Shown here: one piece after another, positions 25,562-37,240 of the stretch
How positions within the stretch are numbered: position 1 is the first letter of the stretch
How the letters are laid out: every line of letters starts with the position of its first letter
Assembly (NCBI GenBank): GCA_029582155.1
Contig: CM055901.1
Span: 40,511,616 to 40,575,615, forward strand
Direction: 5' to 3'
DNA from: Panopea generosa
Lineage: Eukaryota; Mollusca; Bivalvia; Adapedonta; Hiatellidae
DNA: 64,000 bases
Translations under genes and position numbers: made by a program
The notes under the pieces: model-generated
Database searches by the model: none
Told to the model about the DNA's origin: nothing
The model's input: only the letters and a program-made list of their open reading frames with translations

Positions 25562-27370
25562 GGCCATGCGGCAACCCTTAGTGTAACAAAAACCCTTAGC
25601 GTCAATTTTTGTTACACTACGGGTTTACATCGCAACCTTTAGTGTAACAAACATGGGTTTTGTTACACAAAGGGTTACGGTTGCGACCGTTACACCAAGC
25701 GTGTGTTTGGTACAAGTATTGATAAAACATCAAATAGAAATTTATTTAAACCCAGCTTAGATACTTTAGCCACTTAAATACCCATTCGTGAGAACGTCAA
25801 TCCGTCCGTCTGTTCTGTTCCGTAGTGCTTCCAATATGCTTCCATATCGAATTTACGCACACTTTTATCTAAATGATATCAAAATATAGAAGAAAAATGC
25901 TGGTGGATTTTTGTGTAATATTGCAGTTTATATCATATCAAGATCATTGATACTACAAATAAAATAAGTACATCTTAGTAATAGCGGTATCTCGAGTTAT
26001 GATTGTCAGAAAAGAAATACTCATTTTGTTTTGGGGATGGGGGTCGATGTTTAGGGAGGAAGTGTTCAGTATTAAGTTAACCATAATTAGAACAATGCAT
26101 AAACACTGTTATTTGTCACTCACCAATTGTTCTCTCTTTTTCTCAGGTTTTCAACTCTTGACATAGCCCGCTCGAGTTTTATTTTGGTTCTAAAATATGC
26201 TTCATTGTATCACCATCTTTTTAAAATCATTATTTTAAAAGTATACTGATATCGCAATAATTTTTTATAGTACTAAATTTACTGTGTTTTTATCTCGGAC
26301 ATTTTATTATTATGGAACCTTACTAATAAAAGTATTACTTAGTGTTTGAAAAAGTAACAATGTTGAAAGGTAATTAGACAATTATCAACTCAAACTCTAA
26401 AAACGTAAATGAACAGAAAGCTAATATAAATATATCTCCTTTAAATTTTAGTTTTTCCACTTCATATTTAAATAAAAACTATTTACCAGAAGTTAAGATA
26501 AACGTCAAACATCTCTGACAAAGTATTTTTGTTACACTAAGGGTTATTTATATCCGCAACCCTTAGCGTCGCAAAATAAATTAGATGTGGATGTGATTTG
26601 GTGAAGAAAAAATAACAAAATAAACGAAACATTCACCGAAACAATTTTTTGTTAGTAAAACTTCTTACTTGTTGTTTTATAATTATCATTTTCTGATTCC
26701 ACAGCATAATATTTAGTCACATTTGTTGTTCAAAATAAACACGAAGAAAAATATCTAAACGACATGAATCCCCACCCCTTTCTATTTTTTGTAAAGGTGA
26801 CCTTGACTCCAGAATCGAGAAACGCAAACTCGTCCGAGGTATATTGGTTCTGAACACGTATATGAAGTTTCATCAAAATTGAATTAAAATAAGGGCGGTA
26901 GAGATGTAACGGTGTTTGTAATTTTTAGAAACGATGACATTGACCTTGACCCGAAAATCGTGAACCGCAAACGCATCCGAAGTATATCTGTTCTGAACAT
27001 CTGTGTAACTTACATCGGATGGAAAATATTGCCGGTAAGCGTTGACAGCAATTTTTTATTTTTAATAACAGTGACAATGATCTTGTCCTGAAAATCGTGA
27101 CGTACGAAATAACGGACGAACAGACGTTTGGATAGCACCATATCCCCATCACCCCCATCCCTATATCAAGGTGGATGCATAAACAATACGTATCAGTATA
27201 TAGATAAAGTGTATAAACTGTGTAATTTGACATAATATGTAGGGATATTAAAGAGAAGATAATTTCCTAAATTGTGTTACATATTGCAACAATATGTCAC
27301 ATATCTATCCTTTGTGTAACACAATTGTTACACTAAGGGTTTTTGTTACACTAAGGGCTGCCACATGGCC
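25562..27370. mobile_element. Non-autonomous TIR transposon, about 1.81 kb
   Basis: The left end from 25562 reads GGCCATGCGGCAACCCTTAG, then TGTAACAAAAACCCTTAG. The reverse complement of the right end at 27370 reads GGCCATGTGGCAGCCCTTAG and then the same continuation, giving inverted repeats of about 45 bp with few mismatches. Copies of the sub-motif GTTACACTAAGGG or its complement also occur inside, near 25600, 25630, 25655 and 26527. D-like sequence lies on both sides (TACGTGTTATTGTTATTTAC after the right end), so it probably inserted into the edge of array D. No transposase frame is visible. Target duplication was not resolved. Confidence 0.65.
26770..27140. repeat. Three degenerate repeats of about 125 bp within the transposon
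   Basis: Three consecutive segments begin TTTTTGTAAAGGTGACC, TTTTTAGAAACGATGACA and TTTTTAATAACAGTGACA. They continue with a CCTTGA- or CTTGT-containing core, then GAAAATCGTGA or a variant, and CGCAAACKCRTCCGA in the first two. The last ends in ACGGACGAACAGACG. Such blocks are typical of dispersed mollusc repeats as I remember them. Confidence 0.55.
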
Positions 27371-27588
27371 ACGTTTACGTGTTATTGTTATTTACCGCCA
27401 CAACTACACGATGTATGTCTATTGGTTTATCGCGTCACACCTTGTCACATTACACTGGTTACACTAAGGGTTTTTGTTACACTAAGGGCTGCCACATGGC
27501 CACGTTTACGTGTTATTGTTATTTACCGCCACAACTACACGATGTATGTCTATTGGTTTATCGCGTCACACCTTGTCACATTACACTG
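27327..27588. repeat. Perfect 131-bp tandem duplication
   Basis: Positions 27327-27457 and 27458-27588 appear identical base for base, and a third copy begins (GTTACA) at 27589. Each copy carries the transposon end motif GTTACACTAAGGG twice, the outer inverted-repeat tip, and two D-like partial units. The lack of any difference suggests a recent duplication. Overlapping 75-78 aa open frames are incidental. Confidence 0.95.
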
Positions 27589-27594
27589 GTTACA

Positions 27595-28294
27595 GTCATA
27601 GCATAACCATTTATAAACTATAAGAAGGGATAAAAAATGGAGAACACATGTAGCTTTAAAATTTTACATAACAATTATATATTAAACACAATTAAGGGGA
27701 AATGACAATAAGCATCGGATAGGGTTTGGGGTAGTTAAATATCTGTGTTATACAATAAAACGTGTTGATTTATACCCAAAATCGCTTGATAATGAAAGCA
27801 TGACTTAGTTTTAATATCATATTAATATTGTATCTCCTCTGAAATGGCCAGTTATGCAACATTACTGTTCAACGAAACTAACCAAAATGAAAATAGAATT
27901 AATTGTTGCATTTTTGGCTACATTCTTGTTTAGAATGTATTGTGTGAGAAAATAAGCTGAAAGCTCGAAAACCATTTTTAGTATGAACACAGGAAGGCCA
28001 ACCGGAACATAAAACATATTACCATTAGTATTCATATTGACGGCGGCGTGTAGGTAATAGCTCGCTCTTATGTTTGTATATTTAAATGTTAGACTTGATT
28101 TTTTCACCTATAAAACTTCACAAGAATAATGCCAAAAGAAGAAGAAAAGTATTTAGGTAGTAGTTCAACAGTCCACACATGCTTCTTGAACCCTGGCAAT
28201 CTAATGAAACGGTATTCAAATTATTGTCATGAATTTAATGGATTTTCGAGAAAATTGGCAAATTCAGTAGTTATAGATGTTGCTATCATATACA
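27595..28294. other. Unique intronic sequence
   Basis: About 700 bp of AT-rich DNA with no repeat structure. Open frames of 69-81 codons on opposite strands show no domain. Nothing else seen. Confidence 0.55.
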
Positions 28295-31200
28295 TGTACC
28301 ATAACCACTCAGTCCTTGTGGAGCGAGCTTTTTCATAACAAACTCATTCAATACTTACGGAGCTTGCAATCACATACCATACTCAGTCAATACTTATGGA
28401 GCTAGCAATCACATACCATACTCAGTCAATACTTATGGAGCTTGCAATTACATGCAATAAAAGCAATAACGTACCATAAGCATTCAACACATATGGTGCA
28501 AGCAATCACATACCATACTCAGTCAGTACTTGTGGAGCTAGCAATTACATAAAATAACAGCAATCACATGCCATAAGCATTCAACACGTATTGCGCTAGC
28601 AAACAATAATAGCAATCACTTACCATAAGCATTCAACACGTATGGAGATAGAAATCACATACCATACTCAGTCAGTACTTGTGGAGCTAGCAATCACATA
28701 AAATAATAACAATTACATACCATAAGCATCCAACACGTATGGAGCTAGCAATCACATACCATACTCAGTCAGTACTTCTGAAGCTAGCAATCACATACAA
28801 TAATAGCAATTACATACCATAAGCATTCAACATGTATGGAGCTAGCAATCACATACCATACTCAGTCAGTACTTGTGGAGCTAGCAATCACATACAATAA
28901 AAGCAATCACTTACCATAAGCTTTCAACACGTAAGGAGCTAGCAATCTAATATCATATTCACTCAGTACTTGTAAAGCTAGCAATCACATACAATAATAG
29001 CAATGACATACCATAAGCATTCAACACGCATGGAGCTAGCAATCACATACCAAACTCAGTCAGTACTTGTGGAGCTAGCGATCACATACAATTATAGCAA
29101 TCACATACCATAAGCATTCAACACGTATGGAGCTAGCAATCACATACCATACTCAGTCAGTACTTGTGGAGCTAGCGATCACATACAATAATAGCAATCA
29201 GATACAATAAGCATTCAACACGTATGGAGCTAGTAATCACATACCAAACTCAGTCAGTACTTGTGGAGCTAGCTATCACATACAATAATAGCAATCACAT
29301 ACCATAAGCATTCAACACGTATTGGGCTAGCAATTACATACCATACTCAGTCAGTACTTGTGGAGCTAGCAATCACATAAAATAACAGCAATCACATGCC
29401 ATAAGCATTCAACACGTATTGAGCTAGCAATCAATAATAGCAATCACTTACGATAAGCATTCAATACGTATTAAGCTAAAAATCACATACCATACTCAGT
29501 CAGTACTTGTAGAGCTAGCAATCACATACAATAATAGCAAGCACTTACCATAAGCATTCAATACGTATTGAGCTAGCAATCACATACCATACTCAGTCAG
29601 TACTTGTGAAGCTGGCAATCACATACAGTAATATCAATAACATACCATAAGCATTCAATATGTATTGAGCTAGCAATCACATACCATACTCAGTCAGTAC
29701 TTGTGGAGCTAGCAATCACATAAAATAATAGCAATTACATATCATAAGCATGCAACACGTATGGAGCTAGCAATAGCATACCATATTCAGTCAGTACTTG
29801 TGGAGCTAGCAATCACATGCAATAATAGCAAACACATACCATAAACATTCAACACGTATGGAGCTAGCAATCACATACCATACTCAGTCAGTACTTGTGG
29901 AGCTAGCAATCACATACAATAATAGCAATTACATACCATAAGCATTCAACACGTATGGACCTAGCAATCGCATACAATACTCAATCAGTATTTGTGGAGC
30001 TAGCAATCACATACAATAATAGCAATACCATACCATAAGCATTCAACACGTATGGAGATAGCAATCACATACCATAATCAGTCAGTACTTGTGGAGCTAG
30101 CAATCACATGCAATAATAGCAAACACATACCATAAACATTCAACACGTATGGAGCTAGCAATCACATACCATACTCAGTCAGTACTTGTGGAGCTAGCAA
30201 TCACATACAATAATAGCAATTACATACCATAAGCATTCAACACGTATGGACCTAGCAATCGCATACAATACTCAATCAGTATTTGTGGAGCTAGCAATCA
30301 CATACAATAATAGCAATAACATACCATAAGCATTCAACACGTATGGAGCTAGCAATAACATACCATAATCAGTCAGTACTTGTAAAGCTAGCAATCACAT
30401 ACAATAATAGCAATCAAATACCATAAGCATTCAACACGTAAGGAGCTAGCAATCACATACCATACTCAGTCAGTACTTGTGGAGCTAGCAATCACATACA
30501 ATAATAGTAAATGCATAACATAGGCATTCAACACGTATTGAGCTAGCAATAACATACCATATTAAGTCGGTACTTGTGGCACTAGCAATCACATACAATT
30601 ATAGCAATCACATCCCATAAGCATTCAACACTTAAGGAGCTAGCAATCACATACCATACTCAGTCAGTACTTGTGGAGCTAGCAATCACATACAATAATA
30701 GTAATTACATAACATAAGCATTTAACACGTATGGAGCAAGCAATCACATACCAAACTCAGTCAGTACTTGTGGAGCTAGCAATCACATACAATATTAGCA
30801 ATTACATACCATAAGCATCCAACACGTATGGAGCTAGCAATCACACACCATACTCAGTCAGTACTTGTGGAGCTAGCAATCACATACAATGATAGCAATC
30901 ACTTACCATAAGCTTTCAACACGTTAGGAGCTAGCAATCACATACCTTAAGCATCCAACACGTATGGAGCTAGCAATCATATATCATATTCACTCAGTAC
31001 TTGTGAAACTAGCAATCACATACAATAATAGCAATGACATACCATAAGAATTCAACACGTATGGAGCTAGCAATCACATACCATACTCAGTCAGTACTTG
31101 TGGAGCTAGCAATCACAAACAATAAAAGCAATTACATACCATAATTATTCAACACGTATGGAGCTAGCAATCACATACCATACTCAATCAGTACTTGTGG

Positions 31201-34200
31201 AGCTAGCGATCACATACAATAATAGCAATTACATACCATAAGCATTCAACACGTATGGAGCTAGTTATCACATACCATACTCAGTCAGTACTTGTGGAGC
31301 TAACAATCACATACAATAACAGCAATCATATGCCATAAGCATTCAACACGTATGGAGCTAGCAATCACATACAATATTCAGTCAGTACTTGTGGTGCTAG
31401 CGATCACATACAATTATAGCAGTTACATACCATAAGCATTCAACACGTATTGAGCTAACAATCACATACCATACTCAGTTAGTACTTGTGGAGCTAGCAA
31501 TCACATACAATAATAGCAATTACTAACCATAAGCATTCAACACGCATGGAGCTAGCAATCATATGCCATACTCAGTCAGTACTTGTGGAGCGAGCAATCA
31601 CATACAATAATAGCAATTACGTAACATAAGCATTCACCATGTATGGAGCTAGTAATCAATCACATACCTACATACATTACTCAGTCAGTACTTGTGGAGC
31701 TAGCAATCACATACAATAATAACAATTACCATAAGCATTCAACACGTATGGAGCTAGCAATCACATACAATAATAGCAATCACATACCATAAGCATTCAA
31801 CACGTATGGAGCTAGCAACCACATACCATATTGGGTCAGTACTTGTGGCGCAAGCAATCACATACAATAATAGCAATAACATACCATAAGCATTCAACAC
31901 GTATGGAGCTAGCAATCACATACCATACTCGGTCAGTACTTGTGGAGCTAGCAATCACATACAATAATAGCAATCACATACCATAAGCATTCAACACGTA
32001 TGGAGCTAGCAACCACATACCATATTGAGTCAATACTTGTGGAGCTAGCAATCACATAAAATAATAGCAAAGACATACCATAAGCATTGAACACGTATGG
32101 AGCTAGCAATCACATACCATACTCGGTCAGTACTTGTGGAGCTAGCAATCACATACAATAATAGCAAGTACATACCATATGCATTCAACACATTTGGAGC
32201 TAGCAATCACAACCTTACTCGGTCAGTACTTGTGGAGCTAGCAATCACATACAATAATAGCAATTACATACCATATGCATTCAACACGTATAGAGCTGGA
32301 AATCATAACCTTACTCGGTAAGTACTTGTGGAGCTAGCAATCACATAAAATAATAGCAATTACATACCATAAGCATTCAACACGTATTGAGCTAGCAATC
32401 ACAACCTTACTCGGTCAGTACTTAGGAGCTAGCAATCACATACAATAATAGCTATTGCATACCATAAGCATTCAACATGTATGGAGCTAGCAATCACAAC
32501 CATACTTGGTCAGTACTTGTGGAGCTAGCAATCACATACAATAATAGCAATTACATACCATAAGCATTCAACAAGTATGAAGCTAGTAATCACATACAAT
32601 ACTCAGTCAGTACTTGTGGAGCTGGCAATCACATACAATAATAGCAATTACATATCATAAGCATTCAACACGTATGGAGGTAGCAATCACAACCTTACTC
32701 GGTCAGTACTTGTGGAGCTAACAATCACATACAATAATAGCAATTACATACCATAAGCATTCAATACGTTTGGGGCTAGCAATCACATACCATACTCGGT
32801 CAGTATTTGTGGAGCTAGCAATCACATACAATAATAGCAATTACATACCATAAGCATTCAACACGTTTGGAGCTAGCAATCACATACCATACTTGGTCAG
32901 TACTTGTGAGCTACATGTAGCAATCACTTACAATAATAGCAATTACATACCATAAGCATTCAAAACGTATGGAGCTAGCAATCACAGACTATAATCAATC
33001 AGTACTTGTGGAGCTAGCAATGACATACAATAATCATTCAGTACTTGCAGAGCTAGCGATCACCTTCTATGATAATATTATACTGATGAACATAGCATTC
33101 ACCTACTTTAATCATTCAGTACTTGTAACGTTTGCCATCACCTGCTATAGTCATTCAGTACTTGTGAAGTTAGCAATCACCTACTATATTCATTCAGTAC
33201 TTGTGAAGTTAGCAATCACCTACTATATTCATTCAGTACTTGTGAAGTTAGCAATCACCTTCTATATTCATTCAGCACTTGTGAAGTTAGCAATCACCTA
33301 CTATATTCATTCAGCACTTGTGAAGTTAGCAATCACCTACTATATTCATTCAGTACTTGTAAAGATAGCAAATATTAAATAAAATACCATACACATTAAA
33401 TACTTGTGGAACGAACAATCAGAGTTCTTAATTGCTCAGTACTTTTCGATCTAGACATCAAATACCATAATCATTCAGTACTTATTGAACTAGTAATCAC
33501 CTACTTTATTTATTAAATTCTTATTGAACTAGAAATCGCATACTATATTCATTCGGTTCTTGTAACTAGTAATCACATACCATAATCATTCGATACTTTT
33601 GAAGCTAGCTATTACATACTATATAAGCATTGATCACTTGAATGGAGCCAGAAACCACAGACTATACATATTCAGTACTTATGGAGCTAGCAATCACATG
33701 TCATAATCATTCAGTACTTATGGAGCTAGCAATCACATACCAAAATCATCCAGTACTTTTGGATCTAACAATAGCATATCATACTAAGTCAGCGCTAGCT
33801 AGCAACCACTGATTACACACATTCAGTACTTTTGGAGCAAGGAATCACATACCATAACTATTCAGTATTTTTGAAGCTAACAATCACATACCATTATTAC
33901 ACAATGTATACGGAGATAGCAATCACAAACTATAATAATTCAGTACTTGTGGATCAAGCAATCACATACTATACTCGTTCAATATTTAATGAGCTAGCGA
34001 TCACATACTATACTGCTTAAGCACTTATGGAGTTTGCAATTAAATACCGTTACGATTCAGTATTTATTGAGTCAGCAGTTACATACCATAACTATTCAGT
34101 ACTAGTGGAGCAAGCAATCACATAGCATATGCATTCAGCACTTATGGAGCTAGCAATCACATACTTGACTCATTCAGTACTAATGGAGCTAACAATCACA

Positions 34201-35127
34201 TGCCATACTGCTTCAGTACTTTAGGAGTTAGCTAATTACGTACCATTATCATTCAGTACTTATGGAGCTAGCAATTACTTCCCATTACGATTCAGTACTT
34301 ATGGAGCCAGAAGTTACATACCATAACTATTCAGTACTAGTGGAGCAAGTAATCATATACCACATGCATTCAGTACTGATGGAGCTAGCAATTTCATACT
34401 ATATTCATTCAGTACTAATGGAGCTAGCAATCACATACGTTACTCACTCAGTACTAATGAAGCTAGCAATTTCATACTATACTCATTCAGTACTTGTGGA
34501 GCTAGCAATCACAGAATATACGCTTTCAGTACTTATGGAGTTAGCAATCACAGACTATACTCATTCAGTACTTATGGAGCTAGCAATCGCATACTTTAAT
34601 ACTTCATTACTTATGGAGGTAGCAATCACAGACTATACATATTCAGTACTTATGGAGCTAGCAATCACAGACTATACTCAATCAGTGCTTATGGTGCTAG
34701 CAATCACACAGCATAATCATTCAGTACTTATGAAGCTAGCAATTACATACCATAGTCATTCAGTACTTTTGGAGCTAGCAATATCATACTATAATCATTC
34801 ATTATTTATGGAAGTAGCAATCACAGACTATACTCATTCAGTACTGATGGAATTAGAAATCGCATACCATAATCATTCAGTACTTATGGAGCTAGAAATC
34901 GCATACCATAATCATTCAGTACTTTTGGTGCTAGCAATATCATACTATAATCATTCATTACTGATGGAGGTAGCAACCACATTCCATAATCATTCAGTAC
35001 TTATGGAGGTAGCAACCACATAGTATACTCATTCAGTACTTGTGGAGCTAGCAATCGCATACTATAATCATTCAGTTCTTATGGAGAGAGCAATCGCATA
35101 GTATACTCATTCAGTACTTATGCAGCC
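28295..35127. repeat. Minisatellite array E, 39-bp units with a 97-bp higher-order form
   Basis: The basic unit contains GGAGCTAGCAATCACATACC and ATTCAGTACTT. From about 28350 to 32990 units are organised in a 97-bp composite: a CATTCAACACGTAT-type unit, a CAGTCAGTACTTGT-type unit and a short AATAATAGCAATCACATACC part. A 291-bp block (three composites) near 29820 is repeated near 30111. From about 33000 to 35127 the array is plain 39-bp units. Because 39 is a multiple of three, one frame stays open (253 aa at 34262-35023, 137 aa at 32969-33382) with a 13-residue period of the type HSVLMELAITYYT. Confidence 0.95.
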
Positions 35128-35525
35128 AGTACAACCCTTTGATCAAATGTTGTCTCTTTATAGTGAACATGAATGGCACGTTGCAAGATATGGAGTGGAC
35201 ATGAAATTATGTACCTATTTCTTACCTTGAACCTCTTAATATGACCGTGACCTTTGAGCTACAGACCTGGGTCGTGCGCAAGACACATCCTCCGATTATA
35301 CGACACATCGTCTGATGTATTATTTCAAAATCTGTCTAGTGGTTTGCAAGATGTTATTTTTTTACCTTTAACCTATAAGTGTGACCTTGACCTTTGAGAT
35401 AGGGACATGGGTCTTGAGCGCAACACATCGTCCGATTATGTTAAACAGTTGTGTTTTGGTATTTAAAAATGTGCCAAGTGGTTTAGAAGATATGGTTCGA
35501 ATACGAAATTTTGTTTAATATTGTC
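35128..35525. mobile_element. Bivalve-type dispersed repeat, two and a half internal copies
   Basis: Two related segments each contain a GTGACCTTGACCTTTGAG core or a one-base variant, then a GACMTGGGTC motif and CACATCSTCCGATTAT, and end in GCAAGATATGG or GAAGATATGG, with spacing of about 140-165 bp. I recall this block as very common in heterodont bivalve genomic sequence; that is memory, not a search. There is no coding capacity. The left edge abuts the last unit of array E. Confidence 0.6.
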
Positions 35526-36186
35526 AGACAACTAGTTAAACATTAAAACAAAAAAAGCGAGCTATAGCATACAAGCTGTTTTTCTCATTATGTGAAAATA
35601 AACATGTTTAATTGCACACAAACAAATTTCAAATGGCAAATGTATAAAAATGAGGAGACGAATTTGCCGCCGATAGTACACCTATTGACAGTATTTGTAT
35701 ATACTCAAAACAAAAAGTTTATTTAGTAAAAATATTTTTAAAGCCTGTTGTATGTCAGGATGTGGACTTAATAGTTTAAAGACGCAACCTGAAATAGAAT
35801 TTGAGTCTGTAACAAACAGAATCGGTGATTAAAACAAGTTACCAACTTTCGTCCAGGTTATATACGCCATCTTTAAACAGATTTTATTCTGCGGAATAAT
35901 ATTTCATCGTTAAAACAGTTTCAATTGTGTTACTAGACTAGAATGCTGTTATTTGACAATTGTTTTACAAGTAGGGGCAATAAAAAAAACCCATCGAAAC
36001 CTTATTTTTTATATACTGGCACGAAAGTTTGACTAAACATTTTGTTTTTAGTACATATCGAACCGAGTTAAAATTTGAAAATGATATACAACGCGTTTAT
36101 TTGTCACAGGAACAACAAACTCAAATACAAGTATTATTGATTGCCAAACACAGGGAGCATGCATCTAAACAGTGCCAACCGAATAC
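35526..36186. other. Unique intronic sequence downstream of the second TSP1 exon
   Basis: About 660 bp, AT-rich, with no recognised repeat. A 108-codon plus-strand open frame at 36029-36355 overlaps the TSP1 exon in antisense and shows no domain; it is treated as a shadow of that exon. Confidence 0.55.
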
Positions 36187-36351
36187 CTGGACAGCTAGAT
36201 GGGTTGCAATAAACAGTTTCGAAGTCTGGTCCTTTACACGGGGCGCCGTTGAAATATGGTCCAAAGCATGTTCGATTTCTAAAGGAACTACCGCGTCCAC
36301 ACGTGTGCGAGCAATCAGACCACGTCGTCCATTCTTCATAAATACCATCAA
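36187..36351 (-). CDS. TSP1-domain exon (second in transcript order), multi-TSR protein, partial gene
   Basis: One TSR of 55 residues. After a strong polypyrimidine tract and acceptor (TTTTCTCTTTGTTTAG) the exon opens with a split codon that gives V if the previous exon ends in G, then DGIYEEWTTWSDCSHTCGRG. It has WTTW, CSHTCGRG (the O-fucosylation pattern CxxTCxxG), the CFGP loop and six cysteines ending CNPSSCP. The first tryptophan of the usual WxxWxxW ladder is tyrosine here. The donor reads CCAG|GTATTC at 36186. Length 165 bp and phase 1 at both ends equal the other two exons. It sits 2,225 bp downstream of the exon at 38577 and 25.8 kb upstream of the one at 10232. The opening VDG is shared with the 38741 exon. 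Extracellular adhesion or matrix role inferred from the family. Confidence 0.93.
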
Positions 36352-37240
36352 CTAAACAAAGAGAAAATATTTCATCACAATACTTGCTCGCGTAGGAGTG
36401 TAATAAATCCATTAATTAAGCTAATGACATATAACTCGGAGTTTTCCGTATAACTCGGTTCTTGGTGTTTTTATTTGACACACAACTTAGAGTATTACAA
36501 TGACTTTCGTTGGAATGAAATATTTTTTAATTTTATCTGAACAAAGACATTGTTTTCGGGTGTGTTTGTTGCTACTTAAAGTTTACTTGCTGTTTCTACA
36601 CAAAGTGTTAAGACATTTGTACTTTAAAAAGCAAGAGTCAAAGACAATCATGGCAATGTTAAATGAGCTGCATGGAATTGGCTATGAGATCGACATTGAT
36701 CGACAATGACATCGTTTATCGACATTGCAATGAAGACCAAGGACAGCAATCACAGATCGACATTCAAAATTTCAGATGTCCGAGACAAACCTTTAATGCA
36801 GACACGGGTAGATCGACATTTAAAACGGTTCACGCCGGAGATAAACATTCAATACAAACCCATGTCAGTAATCGTAGATCATCATTCATAGCAAAACCAG
36901 ATCAGCATCGTAGATAACTACTAACAGACGTTCAGATTGAAGATCAATATTTAAAAAGAAGAGGCTAGTAGTGGCAAATGAGGCTTCGTGGAAGTTGATA
37001 AAGTTAATAAGTCCATTATCCAGGTCAGTGTTGGGGTTGTTTACAGGTCACTACCTCAAAATGTATCTGGGTCACTCAATGGCACACTTTTATCGGTCAT
37101 CGATTTTCGGAAGTGGCGCAATGTCAAACCTTTTTGGCGCATATGTCAGTGGTTCAAGGTTATAGCTAGATCACATAATGTTAGATTCGCGGGCTCTGAT
37201 CTATCATGGATTTTTAGAAGTGGAGACAAGACAAGTCCCC

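Larger units (their letters stand above)
10397..36186 (-). other. 25.8-kb intron between the second and third TSP1 exons seen
   Basis: The donor after the exon at 36187 and the acceptor before the exon at 10396 define an intron of 25,790 bp if no exon is missed between them. It contains arrays C, D and E, four dispersed elements and only about 2 kb of unremarkable sequence. I looked for further TSP1 signatures (WxxW, CxxTCxxG, CFGP) on the minus strand of its unique islands and saw none. The adjacency of the exons is inferred from phase and family, not from transcript evidence. Confidence 0.6.

Noticed and set aside
34262-35023. 253-aa plus-strand open frame
   Set aside because: It is read-through of the 39-bp units of array E, with no start context, domain or homologue recognised; the unit length, not selection, explains the open frame.
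36029-36355. 108-aa plus-strand open frame
   Set aside because: It overlaps the TSP1 exon in antisense, and the minus strand has the domain and splice signals.
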